DNA of 64,000 nucleotides from Aequorivita sp. (GCA_030690315.1 JAUYGY010000038.1:17755-81754), one strand, 5' to 3'; positions 9,622 through 19,795 are shown, counted from the stretch's first letter. The notes: a model not told the origin generated them from the sequence alone. Translations and numbers: made by a program.

Positions 9622-10281
9622 TTATTGCTCAAAAACTTCAAGCAGTTTTTTTGAAACTTCCTTGCCTTTGTTCAAAATCATAATATGGGTTCCACCTTTA
9701 ATAACTTCGCAGCCATCAATATATTTTATAGGAAACACCATATCTTTTTCCCCGTGAATGTGAACAATTTTATCTATTTTTTTTGTTGGGTTCCATGTCA
9801 CCATTTTTTCAAGTGCCCAGTCTAAATACTGTTTGTCGCGAACGTGAAGGTATTCCTGATATAGCGCCAGGCGTTTTTTTGATTTTGGACCAACGGAAAA
9901 TTTGGTCAAATTTTCAGCGTTTACAACCAAACTGGTGGGAATTAGTTTGTAAGCCTTCGTAAAACCTGCAATTTTCATTCGGCGCGGGAGCTCATTTCGG
10001 GTTTTAACGCTCGATATAATTATCAATTTTTTCAATTTTAAAAATTGGTTCATTTCCTGCACTACAACACCACCGAAGGAAACACCAATTAATATTGCAT
10101 TATTTTCCTTTACACTTTTCGCCATCCTTTCTGCATAAGCTTTTAATTGCTCCCCTTTTTCTGGAATGAGCCACTCCAAAATATGGATTTCGTATTTTTC
10201 GGGAAGTTTAATGTTCCTAAAAATTTCGCCTCCGGCAGCCAATCCGGGAACAAAATAAACATGTGTTTTTTCAGAATTCAT
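9622..10281 (-). CDS. Alpha/beta hydrolase
   Basis: 219 residues from the ATG at 10281 (MNSEKTHVYFVPG); an in-frame ATG at 10314 would add 11 residues of poor character. Nucleophile elbow GVSFGG (Ser), an Asp in HGEKDMVFP and a late His in GGTHIMI form the expected triad of the fold. No signal peptide, so cytoplasmic. The substrate cannot be inferred. It ends about 60 bases from the start of the transglycosylase gene and could share its transcript. Confidence 0.85.
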   Translation of the reverse strand: MNSEKTHVYFVPGLAAGGEIFRNIKLPEKYEIHILEWLIPEKGEQLKAYAERMAKSVKENNAILIGVSFGGVVVQEMNQFLKLKKLIIISSVKTRNELPRRMKIAGFTKAYKLIPTSLVVNAENLTKFSVGPKSKKRLALYQEYLHVRDKQYLDWALEKMVTWNPTKKIDKIVHIHGEKDMVFPIKYIDGCEVIKGGTHIMILNKGKEVSKKLLEVFEQ

Positions 10282-10523
10282 AAGTTCTTTTGTGAAGAAA
10301 ATGGCATAGCCCAAAGTTTATTCGTAAATTTACGAGTACAAAGATAAACTTATAAAAGTTTCCTTAAAACTGACAATTCTACTGACAATTTACTTTGAAA
10401 CCAAACCAAACATTTTTAATGCCAGATATTGAACGAGTTATCTATTGTAAATGCTTATTTTAAAATCAGTGATAATATGCTTTATCTAAAACCAGCTGAA
10501 CAACTATTTAAAACAACTTCAAA

Positions 10524-10823
10524 ATGATAGAAGATGTAGAAATTACCGATAATGAATTTTTAAGACAATTCGAACTTGAAATCGGCGACAATATGGCCCG
10601 CATAGAATATTCCCTGCAAGACCGAAAAATTTTTCTTACTAAATATGAAATGCCCGAAGATATGGAAGAACAGGGTTTCCGTGAAATCTTTATAAAAGCG
10701 GTTTTTGAAGAAGTAAAGAAGCGCGGCATCAGTTTAGTTCCCACCAGCCCCGAAGTTGCAGGTTTTATGCGTAAAAATCGCAGAAAATATAAAGATCTAT
10801 TGCCCGTAGGGATAAACATCTAG
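10524..10823 (+). CDS. Small GNAT-like protein (NATD1 family)
   Basis: 99 residues matching the short GNAT-like family of NATD1/YjdJ: a beta hairpin (RIEYSLQDRKIFLTKYEMP), a helix, and the end motif VPTSPEVAGFMRKN. The acetyl-CoA loop, usually RGxGxG, reads EEQGF, so catalytic activity is uncertain. Followed by a hairpin with GGGG/CCCT arms and T-rich flanks at about 10845-10882. Confidence 0.85.
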   Translation: MIEDVEITDNEFLRQFELEIGDNMARIEYSLQDRKIFLTKYEMPEDMEEQGFREIFIKAVFEEVKKRGISLVPTSPEVAGFMRKNRRKYKDLLPVGINI

Positions 10824-10918
10824 ATTTTTTTTTTGTACATTTAATCAAAAGGGGCTTTTTTTAAAGACCCTTTCGTTTTTTAGGCACCACAATTTTTTTA
10901 TCCTAAAAACTTCAAATT

Positions 10919-11569
10919 ATGAAAAACAGCAGTTTATTTTTTTTTATTTTTTTCTTGGGATTTTCATTTGTGGCAACTGCCCAGTTTTTTGAGAAAAATT
11001 ATGTTTACGGGAATGTAGGGTTTTCGGGCGGAAATTACTACGGTGCTGATGTGGGAATCAATGACATTTACAATCAGAAATACATAGTGCATTTGGGTAT
11101 ATATTCCTTATTTGCGGAAGCTATCGAAACGCCGAGTGATTATTCTGCTGGAAGAGGTATTTTTGGTGGTGGAGATTCAAATATTACAGATAAATACAAT
11201 ATTCCCCATCTTACTGCGGGGTATGTTCGAAAATTCAATGAAAATTCAAATTTTAGATGGATACTGCAAGGAGGATTGGGATTACAATTTAGTGAATATG
11301 CCACAAACTTTCAAGATTATGAAAATACAGGCGGTTTTGGTGGTTTTAACTTAGGCACTTCGCCCTCCCATACCTATGATTTTGAAAAAGATGTTTCTCT
11401 TGCAATAATTATTAATCCACGAGTTGAATATACCCTTTCTCACGTCTATGGGTTTGCTGTTTCACCCCTATTGATTATCAATAACAAAAAGACTTTTTAT
11501 GGTATTTCAATTATAAATATTATTGGTAAAATAAGGGAGAGAAAAAATAAGCCAAAAGAAGAAGAATAG
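10919..11569 (+). CDS. Exported protein, possible small outer-membrane barrel
   Basis: 216 residues with a clear signal peptide ending near ATAQF, then alternating Gly/aromatic beta-strand-like segments such as YVYGNVGFSGGNYYG and WILQGGLGLQFSEY. This suggests a small outer-membrane beta barrel, though the C-terminal KEEE tail is not the usual aromatic end. Family not recognised. The stop sits 2 bases from the convergent mtaB stop. Confidence 0.75.
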   Translation: MKNSSLFFFIFFLGFSFVATAQFFEKNYVYGNVGFSGGNYYGADVGINDIYNQKYIVHLGIYSLFAEAIETPSDYSAGRGIFGGGDSNITDKYNIPHLTAGYVRKFNENSNFRWILQGGLGLQFSEYATNFQDYENTGGFGGFNLGTSPSHTYDFEKDVSLAIIINPRVEYTLSHVYGFAVSPLLIINNKKTFYGISIINIIGKIRERKNKPKEEE

Positions 11570-11570
11570 T

Positions 11571-12917
11571 TTAATCCGTCAAAATAATAGGCTGCATTAA
11601 AACCGCGGACTTAAATCTAACCAAACCATCCTCATCAATCTCAGTTAAAGTAATTTCCTGCAAAGTATTCACCAATTCAGGATTCCACGGTGCTTTTACT
11701 TTCACATAATTTTCAGTAAATCCGTGAATGTACCCTTCTTTGTTTTCCCCTTCAAAAAGTACAGTTCGGTTTGTTCCGAGCTGGCTTTCATAAAAAGCCC
11801 TTCTTTTTTTTGCTGAAAGGCCTCGCAACATTTTGCTGCGTTTGTTTCGCACTTTCATTGGAACAATTCCCTCCATTTCCACAGCCGGGGTATTGTCTCT
11901 TTCGGAATAAGTAAAAACATGCAAATATGAAATGTCCAACTCGTTCAAAAAATGATAGGTTTCCAAAAACCGTTCCTCAGTTTCCCCAGGAAATCCCACG
12001 ATAACATCAACGCCAATGCACGCATCGGGCATAACTTCTCTGATTTTTGAAACGCGTTCCGTATAAAGTTCACTCATATACCGACGGCGCATAAGTTTCA
12101 AAATATGGTTGCTTCCACTTTGCAACGGAATGTGGAAATGTGGCACAAATGTCCTCGATTTTGAAACGAACTCAATAGTTTCATTTTTCAAAAGATTTGG
12201 TTCTATTGAAGAAATGCGGAGCCTTTCAATGCCCTCAACTTCATCCAACGCTTTTACCAAATCCAGAAAAGTGTGTTCATGCTTTTTATTTCCGAATTCA
12301 CCTTTCCCGTAATCGCCAATATTCACGCCAGTTAATACAATTTCCTTTATTCCTTGCCGCGAAATTTCAAAGGCATTTTTCAAAACATTTTCCAAAGCAT
12401 CGCTTCGCGAAATACCGCGCGCCAAAGGAATGGTACAATAGGTGCATTTATAATCGCAGCCGTCCTGCACCTTCAAAAAGGCCCGCGTTCTATCGCCGAT
12501 GGAATAGGAACCTACATAAAAATCTGCCTCTTCAATTTCACAGGAATGTACTTCGCCAAAATCATTTTTGGAAAGATCATTCAAATAATCTGTTATTTTG
12601 AATTTTTCCGTAGCGCCAAGCACCAAATCTACGCCATCAACATCTGCCAATTCTTGTGGTTTCAATTGAGCATAGCAACCAACTGCCGCAACAAAAGCGT
12701 TGGGATTTGCTTTCTGCGCGTGTTTTACAATTGTTTTAAAACGCTTATCAGCATTTTCGGTAACGCTGCAGGTGTTTATCACATAAATGTCAGCCATTTC
12801 AGAAAACTCAACACGCTGAAAACCCTCTCCTTCAAAATTTCTCGCAATAGTTGAAGTTTCGCTGAAATTGAGTTTACAGCCTAAAGTGTAAAAAGCGACT
12901 TTTTTTGGTGCGTTCAT
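11571..12917 (-). CDS. mtaB: tRNA t6A37 methylthiotransferase MtaB
   Basis: Radical SAM enzyme that adds a methylthio group to t6A37 of ANN-decoding tRNAs. Three domains are visible: N-terminal UPF0004 domain (YTLGCKLN...), radical SAM core with the CxxxCxxC motif in CDYKCTYCTIP, and a C-terminal TRAM-like domain. 448 residues, normal. I chose the ATG at 12917 (MNAPKKVAFYTLG) over 12944 because homologues begin there. Confidence 0.95.
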   Translation of the reverse strand: MNAPKKVAFYTLGCKLNFSETSTIARNFEGEGFQRVEFSEMADIYVINTCSVTENADKRFKTIVKHAQKANPNAFVAAVGCYAQLKPQELADVDGVDLVLGATEKFKITDYLNDLSKNDFGEVHSCEIEEADFYVGSYSIGDRTRAFLKVQDGCDYKCTYCTIPLARGISRSDALENVLKNAFEISRQGIKEIVLTGVNIGDYGKGEFGNKKHEHTFLDLVKALDEVEGIERLRISSIEPNLLKNETIEFVSKSRTFVPHFHIPLQSGSNHILKLMRRRYMSELYTERVSKIREVMPDACIGVDVIVGFPGETEERFLETYHFLNELDISYLHVFTYSERDNTPAVEMEGIVPMKVRNKRSKMLRGLSAKKRRAFYESQLGTNRTVLFEGENKEGYIHGFTENYVKVKAPWNPELVNTLQEITLTEIDEDGLVRFKSAVLMQPIILTD

Positions 12918-13060
12918 TATTGTTTTTTTGGCAAGCAAGGGCACAAAAATACAAACTTATAACCACGAATACACGAACTTTTTGTTTTGAAATTTCTAGG
13001 TTTGGCTACAAATTAAACCAATAAACCTATATATTCGTGCATTCGTGGTAATCCTTTAGA

Positions 13061-14680
13061 ATGTTCAGATTTTTCATAATTTTCATTACACTATTTACAA
13101 TCCTTTCCTGCGGAAATAATTCCGAAACGGAAAGAGACCATCTCGTTTTCCGCTATAACGAGCACGGAAACATCCCAACGTTAGATCCCGCATTTGCTCG
13201 GAATCCACAAGCTATTTGGCCCGACAACCAACTTTATAATGGGTTGGTTCAGTTGGACGATTCTTTAAATATAGAACCGGATATTGCGAAAAAATGGATT
13301 ATAAATGATTCCACTTATACCTATACTTTTTTTCTGAGGAATGATGTTTTCTTCCACCAAAACAAGGCGTTTGCACAAAAAGAACTTCACAATCCAACAC
13401 GATACACTCGAAAAGTTGTGGCCCAGGATTTTGTTTACAGTTTTGATAGGTTGAAGGATGAAAAAGTTGCCTCCTCGGGGAGTTGGGTAATGAATTATGT
13501 GGAAAATTACAATGCCGTAAACGACACCACTTTGGTTATTAAATTGAAGCAACCGTTTCCAGCGTTTTTAGGGTTGCTCACCATGCGATATTGTTCCGTT
13601 GTGCCAAAGGAGGCTGTAGAATTTTATGGCACAGATTTTCGCAGAAATCCCGTGGGAACTGGACCATTTCAGTTTAAAATGTGGGAAGAAAATGTGAAAC
13701 TTGTTTTCATAAAAAATTCCCTTTATTTTGAACGGGATGAAAAAGGAATCCAACTGCCCTATTTGGAGGCCGTTTCAATTACATTTTTGCCCGACAAGCA
13801 AAGTGAATTTTTACAGTTTGCACAGGGAAAACTTGATTTTATTTCGGGTTTGGACGGAAGTTACAAAGATGAATTATTAACTACCCACGGAAAGTTGCAG
13901 CCAAAATATGAAGATTTGGCGAATATAATCACAGGGCCCTATTTAAATACCGAATATCTTGGTTTTTTTCTCGGAGCAAATACACCAGAAATAAAGAGTA
14001 AAGTACTGCGACAGGCAATAAATTACGGTTTTGACCGCGAAAAGATGGTTACCTATCTTCGGAACGGAATGGGAATTCCAGCCATTCACGGCTTCATTCC
14101 AAAAGGCTTGCCGGGCTATGATGAAATTGAAGGTTATAGTTATGAGCCTGAAAAAGCGAAGCAATTAATTGAACAGTACAAAACTGAAACGGGCGATACA
14201 AACCCTGAAATAATCATCGGCACCAACAGCCAGTATTTAGATTTATGTGAATATGTACAGCGGGAATTAGAAAAACTGGGGATTTCCGTAACTATAGACG
14301 TAATGCCACCTTCCACGCTTCGGCAAATGAAAAGTAGTGGCGAATTGGATATATTTAGGGCAAGTTGGATTGCAGATTATCCCGATGCCGAAAATTATCT
14401 TTCGCTTTTTTATAGTCCCAATTTTGCGCCTGATGGCCCCAATTATATGCACTTCAAAAGTGAAATATATGACAGTTTATATGTGAAATCACTTTCCATT
14501 TCAAACATTGATGAGCGAAAATTACTTTACACCAAAATGGATTCCATAATTGTGGAAGAAGCAGCTATAGTGCCTTTGTTTTATGATATGGCGGTGCGCT
14601 TTGTGAACAAAAAAGTTTCAGGATTGGGTATCAATCCACAGAATTTTTTGGTTTTGAAATATGTGAAAAAGAGTTATTGA
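13061..14680 (+). CDS. Peptide-binding lipoprotein of an ABC importer (SBP_bac_5)
   Basis: 539 residues with a lipobox (TILSC, Cys about 17), so an inner- or outer-membrane lipoprotein. The rest matches the DppA/OppA family: PTLDPAFARNP near the N terminus and the conserved pattern NPVGTGPFQF. It would bind oligopeptides in the periplasm for an ABC permease that is not nearby; orphan copies are common in flavobacteria. Confidence 0.92.
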   Translation: MFRFFIIFITLFTILSCGNNSETERDHLVFRYNEHGNIPTLDPAFARNPQAIWPDNQLYNGLVQLDDSLNIEPDIAKKWIINDSTYTYTFFLRNDVFFHQNKAFAQKELHNPTRYTRKVVAQDFVYSFDRLKDEKVASSGSWVMNYVENYNAVNDTTLVIKLKQPFPAFLGLLTMRYCSVVPKEAVEFYGTDFRRNPVGTGPFQFKMWEENVKLVFIKNSLYFERDEKGIQLPYLEAVSITFLPDKQSEFLQFAQGKLDFISGLDGSYKDELLTTHGKLQPKYEDLANIITGPYLNTEYLGFFLGANTPEIKSKVLRQAINYGFDREKMVTYLRNGMGIPAIHGFIPKGLPGYDEIEGYSYEPEKAKQLIEQYKTETGDTNPEIIIGTNSQYLDLCEYVQRELEKLGISVTIDVMPPSTLRQMKSSGELDIFRASWIADYPDAENYLSLFYSPNFAPDGPNYMHFKSEIYDSLYVKSLSISNIDERKLLYTKMDSIIVEEAAIVPLFYDMAVRFVNKKVSGLGINPQNFLVLKYVKKSY

Positions 14681-14715
14681 TTATTGGTTATTGAAAAACT
14701 AACATTCAATATTTC

Positions 14716-15891
14716 TTAACCCTTTCTCCACTTCACAGTTTCTTCAAAAACATGTTCCAAAATTTTGACATCCATTTCTGAAAACTCAATATTTCTGCGG
14801 CCCATAACCACTTTTGCCACTTCAAAAGCCTTATCGGTTTTATAAGTTGTGAAACCTCCATTTCCGCCCCAACTGAAACTGGGGACAAAATTGCGTGGAA
14901 ACCCACTTCCGAAGATGTTTGCGCTCACACCAACAACAGTCCCCGTATTAAACATGGTATTAATACCACATTTGCTATGATCACCCATCATCAACCCACA
15001 GAATTGCAGACCAGTTGGGGCAAAACCTTCGGTTTCATAATCCCAAAGGCGTACTTCGGCATAGTTGTTTTTTAAATTTGAATTATTAGTGTCGGCTCCC
15101 AAATTGCACCATTCCCCCAAAACTGAATTTCCCAAAAACCCATCGTGGCCTTTGTTTGAATACCCAAAAATCACCGAATTATTCACTTCTCCCCCCACTT
15201 TGCTGTGCGGGCCAATGGTTGTATTACTATATATTTTGGCACCCATTTTAAGTGTTGAATGTTCGCAAAGAGCAAACGGGCCGCGCACCATAGAACCTTC
15301 CATAATTTCTGCGTCTTTCCCAATATAAATTGGCCCTTCGGAAGCATTTAAAGTGCAGAATTCCAAAATAGCTCCTTCTTCAACAAAAATATTCTCGGGA
15401 TTTTTTGTCCAAATATTTTTTGGTATTGGCTGAGATTTTCTGCTTTTGGCAAGGATTTCAAAATCGCGCTTTATTGCTTCGCCATTTTTTGAAAAGATAT
15501 CCCAAGTATGTTCAATTCTCAAAACATCATCGTGCGAATACTGAATGGTATTGAAGGTTTCAAAATCTACTTCCTGTCCTTCCGTTGTAAAAAAAGCAAT
15601 GGGTTCATCTTCAAAAAATACGGCTTGATTTTCTTCCAAATCTTTTATTATGTTCACCAAATTTTCCGAAGGCAGAAAAGATGCGTTTATTAAAATATTT
15701 TTCTCCAATTCAACAAAAGGATATTTCTCTGAAAGATAATCTTCCGTTACAGTAGTTGTGGTTGAACCCAAAAAATGTTCCCATTTTTCACGAATCGTCA
15801 AAATGCCTACCCGAATATCTGCAACAGGGCGTGTAAACGTAAAAGGTAGAAGTTGGTTGCGGACGTTGCCGTCAAAAAGAATGTAGTTCAT
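14716..15891 (-). CDS. GlmU-like sugar nucleotidyltransferase/LbH protein
   Basis: 391 residues. The N-terminal part begins MNYILFDGNVRNQLLPFTF and contains TRPVADIRVG, typical of the Bacteroidota GlmU-like family. The C-terminal half is a left-handed beta helix of hexapeptide repeats (for example VRGPFALCEHSTLKMG, GGEVNNSVIFGYSNK). Probably acts on nucleotide-sugar or aminosugar phosphates; the precise reaction is not clear because the pyrophosphorylase GxGTRM loop is absent. Paired in many flavobacteria with the L31 gene, as here. Confidence 0.85.
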   Translation of the reverse strand: MNYILFDGNVRNQLLPFTFTRPVADIRVGILTIREKWEHFLGSTTTTVTEDYLSEKYPFVELEKNILINASFLPSENLVNIIKDLEENQAVFFEDEPIAFFTTEGQEVDFETFNTIQYSHDDVLRIEHTWDIFSKNGEAIKRDFEILAKSRKSQPIPKNIWTKNPENIFVEEGAILEFCTLNASEGPIYIGKDAEIMEGSMVRGPFALCEHSTLKMGAKIYSNTTIGPHSKVGGEVNNSVIFGYSNKGHDGFLGNSVLGEWCNLGADTNNSNLKNNYAEVRLWDYETEGFAPTGLQFCGLMMGDHSKCGINTMFNTGTVVGVSANIFGSGFPRNFVPSFSWGGNGGFTTYKTDKAFEVAKVVMGRRNIEFSEMDVKILEHVFEETVKWRKG

Positions 15892-15958
15892 TTGATTAAC
15901 GATTTTTGATTATCGATTTTTGATTTTTGATTAAAAAAACCAACGAAATTTCTTTTCT

Positions 15959-15986
15959 CTTTATTCTTTATTCTTTATTCTTTATT
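15959..15986. repeat. CTTTATT heptamer x4
   Basis: Four exact tandem copies of CTTTATT in the intergenic region between the GlmU-like gene and rpmE2. Next to it, 15892-15935 holds several near copies of GATTTTTGATTA. These look like simple-sequence expansions; no gene is seen in 15892-16085. Confidence 0.85.
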
Positions 15987-16030
15987 CAATATTACTCAAA
16001 AATCTACAATCGACAATCGTAAATCTAAAA

Positions 16031-16068
16031 TCAAAAAAGCCTTCGATTTCTCGAAGGCTTTTTTATAT
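16031..16068. terminator. Terminator downstream of rpmE2
   Basis: Hairpin AAAAGCCTTCG-atttct-CGAAGGCTTTT with A and T runs on both sides, so it can act in both directions. It ends the rpmE2 transcript (minus strand) before the GlmU-like gene. Confidence 0.9.
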
Positions 16069-16085
16069 TTTGCTTAAACAGAAGT

Positions 16086-16355
16086 TTATTCTTCAGTTTG
16101 GGCAGTTTTTTTAAACTTGTCGTATTTGTTTTTAAATTTATCAATACGTCCTGCCGTATCAATAAGTTTTGCTTTTCCGGTATAAAATGGATGTGACGAG
16201 CGTGAAATCTCCATCTTCACCAAAGGATACTCAACACCATCTACCTCGATAGTTTCTCTAGTATCTGCAGTTGACTTTGTAAGGAATACATCTTCATTAC
16301 TCATGTCCTTAAAAGCAACTAATCTATAATTTTCTGGGTGGATACCTTTTTTCAT
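16086..16355 (-). CDS. rpmE2: 50S ribosomal protein L31, type B
   Basis: 89 residues, [19 protein letters not shown]..., with [11 protein letters not shown] typical of L31. No CxxC zinc motif is present, so it is the zinc-independent (C-minus, type B) form. A promoter lies upstream (16413-16442) and a strong bidirectional terminator downstream, so it is transcribed alone. Confidence 0.97.
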   Translation of the reverse strand: MKKGIHPENYRLVAFKDMSNEDVFLTKSTADTRETIEVDGVEYPLVKMEISRSSHPFYTGKAKLIDTAGRIDKFKNKYDKFKKTAQTEE

Positions 16356-16412
16356 CTCTCTTAATATTATAATTTAAAAATGTGCTCTTCCGACCTTTCG
16401 GAATTGAGTTTG

Positions 16413-16442
16413 CAAATTTAAGTATTAATTGGAAATTAGCAA
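16413..16442 (-). promoter_or_regulatory. rpmE2 promoter
   Basis: On the minus strand TTG (16440-16442), 19 bases, TAAATTTG (16413-16420): the Bacteroidota -33/-7 pattern. About 58 bases separate it from the ATG. Confidence 0.75.
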
Positions 16443-16542
16443 CAAAATTATTCACTTTTTTAATTACACACAAAATCTACTGCAAATGTAACGTTTTGCT
16501 ATCTTTGTTAACTAACATTCCGAACCAAAAAACATTCAAAAA

Positions 16543-17085
16543 ATGGAAAACCAACCAATTTCTTCCAAAAAATCTGCAGTTACCTACGGCCTCATTTTAG
16601 GTGCCGTACTTGCACTAATGACCACCCTAATGTATGTTTTGAATACAGAACTCTTTACAAAATGGTGGATCGGTATTTTAAGTTTTCTTGTTGTTATAGC
16701 AATAGCCATTGTTTCGGTAGCAAAAGCAAAAGGAATTCTTGGCGGCATTATAAGTTTCAAGGAAGCATTTACAGTTTATTTTATTACTGTCGCTATTGGC
16801 TCATTAATTAGTACGTTCGTGGGAATTTTAATTTTCAACATTTTAGATCCCGATTTGGCAGCCTTTCTTCAAGAAAAAACCTTGGAAATGACTGCTGAGT
16901 TTATGCAAAAAATGGGCACCCCACAAGTAGAAATTGACAAGCAAATGGCTAAAATGGCAGATCAGGACAATTTCGCGATTTTATCACAACTTAAAAATTA
17001 CGTTTTTGGACTTGCATTTATGAGTGTCATCGGCTTGCTTGTTGCGCTAATCTTTAAAACAAAAAATCCAAATCCGTTAAACTAG
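16543..17085 (+). CDS. DUF4199 membrane protein
   Basis: 180 residues with four hydrophobic helices (about 12-32, 40-60, 75-100 and 150-172) and an acidic/amphipathic stretch between helices 3 and 4. This matches the DUF4199 family of Bacteroidota inner-membrane proteins, function unknown. It ends 3 bases before the glycosyltransferase gene, so the two form an operon; a link to lipid-linked glycan transfer is possible but not shown. Confidence 0.88.
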   Translation: MENQPISSKKSAVTYGLILGAVLALMTTLMYVLNTELFTKWWIGILSFLVVIAIAIVSVAKAKGILGGIISFKEAFTVYFITVAIGSLISTFVGILIFNILDPDLAAFLQEKTLEMTAEFMQKMGTPQVEIDKQMAKMADQDNFAILSQLKNYVFGLAFMSVIGLLVALIFKTKNPNPLN

Positions 17086-17088
17086 TTA

Positions 17089-18042
17089 ATGAATATTTCC
17101 ATCGTCATCCCGCTTCTTAACGAAGAAGAATCACTAAATGAACTTTACCGTTGGATTGCATCCGTTATGCAATCCAATGGTTTTTTATACGAGCTCATTT
17201 TTATTGACGATGGCAGCACAGATAACTCTTGGAAAATCATTGAAAAACTTTCCGATGAAAATAAAGAAGTAAAAGGAATACGGTTTCAAAAGAATTACGG
17301 AAAATCACAAGCCCTGCACGCTGGTTTTGCAATGGCGAAAGGCAATGTGATAATCACAATGGATGCCGATTTGCAGGACAATCCCGAAGAAATCCCAGAT
17401 CTTTACAAAATGATAACGGAAGAAGGTTTCGATCTTGTTTCTGGCTGGAAAAAGAAACGGTATGATTCCAAAATCAGCAAAAACCTGCCTTCCAAATTGT
17501 TCAATTATGCCGCGCGGAAAACTTCTGGCGTAAAATTGCACGACTTTAATTGTGGCTTAAAAGCCTATAAAAATGATGTTGTAAAATCCATTGAAGTAAC
17601 AGGCGAAATGCACAGATATATTCCTGTGTTGGCCAAAAATGCAGGCTTCAGCAATATTTCAGAAAAAACTGTTTTGCACCAGGCCCGAAAATACGGCACC
17701 ACAAAATTTGGCGCAGAGCGATTTATTCGCGGTTTTTTGGATTTGATAACCATTTGGTTTTTGTCTCGCTTCGGGAAAAGGCCAATGCACCTTTTTGGCG
17801 CTTGGGGCGCAATAATGCTAATTATAGGTTTCCTTTTAACCCTATACTTAGGTATTGATAAATTATTTTTGAATCCCTCCGGAAGACTAATTACAGAGCG
17901 ACCACAGTTTTTTATCGCCCTTACGGCAATGATGCTGGGTACCCAACTTTTTCTTGCAGGATTTTTGGGAGAATTGATCCTTCGCAGTAAAAAAGATTCC
18001 CGAAACTACATCATCAAAGAACAACTAAACTTCAGAGATTAA
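17089..18042 (+). CDS. Family 2 glycosyltransferase, GtrB/DPM-like
   Basis: 317 residues: a GT-A domain (about 1-225) starting MNISIVIPLLNEEESL, with the nucleotide-sugar motifs FIDDGSTDNSW and DADLQDNPEE, followed by two C-terminal membrane helices (about 240-262 and 275-300). This is the layout of undecaprenyl-phosphate or dolichyl-phosphate sugar transferases, which load a sugar on a polyprenyl carrier at the inner membrane. The donor sugar is unknown. First gene of a run with a phosphosugar mutase and an exporter. Confidence 0.92.
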   Translation: MNISIVIPLLNEEESLNELYRWIASVMQSNGFLYELIFIDDGSTDNSWKIIEKLSDENKEVKGIRFQKNYGKSQALHAGFAMAKGNVIITMDADLQDNPEEIPDLYKMITEEGFDLVSGWKKKRYDSKISKNLPSKLFNYAARKTSGVKLHDFNCGLKAYKNDVVKSIEVTGEMHRYIPVLAKNAGFSNISEKTVLHQARKYGTTKFGAERFIRGFLDLITIWFLSRFGKRPMHLFGAWGAIMLIIGFLLTLYLGIDKLFLNPSGRLITERPQFFIALTAMMLGTQLFLAGFLGELILRSKKDSRNYIIKEQLNFRD

Positions 18043-18079
18043 CATAGAGTTTTGTTATTTTTGAAATTAATTTAAGCGA

Positions 18080-19795
18080 ATGATTTACGTAGATCCGAAA
18101 ATTTTAGCCCGCGTTAACCAGTGGCTCACCCCCTTTTTCGACGAAAAAACCCAGCACGACATTAAAGAAATGATTGCTTTCGATCCCGAGGGGTTGGAAG
18201 ACAGTTTTTACAAAAACCTAGAATTCGGAACGGGCGGGATGCGAGGCATAATGGGCCTTGGCGATAACCGCATCAATAAATATACTTTGGGGAAAAGCAC
18301 CCAAGGGCTTTCAAATTATTTAAAGAAACAATTCCCGAACCAAGAAATTAAAGCTGCAATTGCATACGATTGCCGCCACAATAGTAAAGAATTTGCGAAA
18401 ATTGTGGCCGATGTATTTTCAGCAAATGGAATAAAAGTCTTTCTTTTTGCAGAATTACGGCCTACGCCCGAACTTTCCTTCGCCGTTAAATATTTGGATT
18501 GCCAAGCTGGAATTGTTTTGACGGCATCCCACAATCCGCCGGAATACAACGGTTATAAAGTGTATTGGGAAGATGGCGGACAATTGGTGCCGCCGCAGGA
18601 TGGTGAAATTATTGCTGAAATAAATTCATTGAAATACGAAGACATAAAGTTTGAAACGAATGAAAATCTGATTCAATTTATTGATACGAAAGTTGACGAG
18701 GCTTTCGCAAATGCGTCTGTTAAAAACGGAACTTTCAATACTTCAAAAGAAGCAAAAGACAATTTGAAAATTGTTTTCACTTCAATTCATGGCACTTCAA
18801 TTACATTGATTCCAAAGGTCTTGCAACAGGCTGGCTATAAAAATGTTTCAATAGTTGAAGCCCAAACCGAGCCAAATGGAAACTTCCCAACGGTAAAATC
18901 GCCAAATCCTGAAGAGCCCGAAGCCTTGAAAATGGCTTTGGAACTTGCGGAAAAAGAAAATGCCGATATCGTAATTGGCACCGACCCGGATGGAGACCGT
19001 TTGGGAATCGCCGTTCGAGATACTAAAAATAAAATGGTGTTGCTCAACGGAAACCAAGCGATGGTTTTAATGACGCATTTCATTTTGGAACAATGGCAAA
19101 AGGCTGGAAAATTGAACGGCAATCAGTTCGTAGCTTCCACAATCGTTTCAACTCCGATGGTGAAAAAAGTTGCGGAACATTTCAACGTAAAATATATTGA
19201 AGGACTCACCGGTTTTAAGTGGATCGCCAAAATGATCAAAGACTTTCCCGAACTTGAATTTATTGGCGGTGGCGAGGAAAGTTTCGGCTATTTGGTGGGC
19301 GATTTCGTGCGTGATAAAGATGCTGTTACCGCAACCCTACTCGCTTGTGAAATTGCTGCACAAAAAAAGCATTCCGGCAGTAGTATGTTTCAATATTTGA
19401 ATGATGTTTATACTGAATTCGGAAACTACCGCGAACATCTCATTTCAGTCACAAAAAAAGGAAAACAAGGCGCTGATGAAATTTCGGCAATGATGAAAAC
19501 CCTTCGTGAAAATCCATTCAAAACAATTGCAGGCAGCAAAGTTGTGCGCATGGACGATATTTCAAAAAACGAAACCACAGATTTCATGAAACAGGAAACC
19601 CTGTCATTAAATCTGCCAAAATCAAACGTTTTAATCTATTACACCGAAGATGGAAGCAAAATTGCTGCACGGCCCAGCGGTACCGAACCGAAAATAAAGT
19701 TCTACATTAGCGTGAACACTTCCGAAAAGGAAAATTTTGAAGAAATACTTCAGATAAAAATTGACGCTATTGCCGCACAACTAAACATCAATTAA
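18080..19795 (+). CDS. Phospho-sugar mutase (phosphoglucomutase/phosphomannomutase)
   Basis: 571 residues of the alpha-D-phosphohexomutase family. Visible sites: phosphoserine loop TASHNPPEYNGYKVYW, metal loop GTDPDGDRLGI, sugar-binding GGGEESFGYLVGDFVRDKDAV, and phosphate-binding RPSGTEPKIKFY. It interconverts sugar 1- and 6-phosphates; glucose or mannose as substrate cannot be separated by eye. Its stop overlaps the start of the next gene by one base. Confidence 0.95.
   Translation: MIYVDPKILARVNQWLTPFFDEKTQHDIKEMIAFDPEGLEDSFYKNLEFGTGGMRGIMGLGDNRINKYTLGKSTQGLSNYLKKQFPNQEIKAAIAYDCRHNSKEFAKIVADVFSANGIKVFLFAELRPTPELSFAVKYLDCQAGIVLTASHNPPEYNGYKVYWEDGGQLVPPQDGEIIAEINSLKYEDIKFETNENLIQFIDTKVDEAFANASVKNGTFNTSKEAKDNLKIVFTSIHGTSITLIPKVLQQAGYKNVSIVEAQTEPNGNFPTVKSPNPEEPEALKMALELAEKENADIVIGTDPDGDRLGIAVRDTKNKMVLLNGNQAMVLMTHFILEQWQKAGKLNGNQFVASTIVSTPMVKKVAEHFNVKYIEGLTGFKWIAKMIKDFPELEFIGGGEESFGYLVGDFVRDKDAVTATLLACEIAAQKKHSGSSMFQYLNDVYTEFGNYREHLISVTKKGKQGADEISAMMKTLRENPFKTIAGSKVVRMDDISKNETTDFMKQETLSLNLPKSNVLIYYTEDGSKIAARPSGTEPKIKFYISVNTSEKENFEEILQIKIDAIAAQLNIN

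Noticed and set aside
12197..12854. Long plus-strand frames over mtaB
   Set aside because: Antisense shadows of a well-conserved radical SAM gene with no start context of their own.
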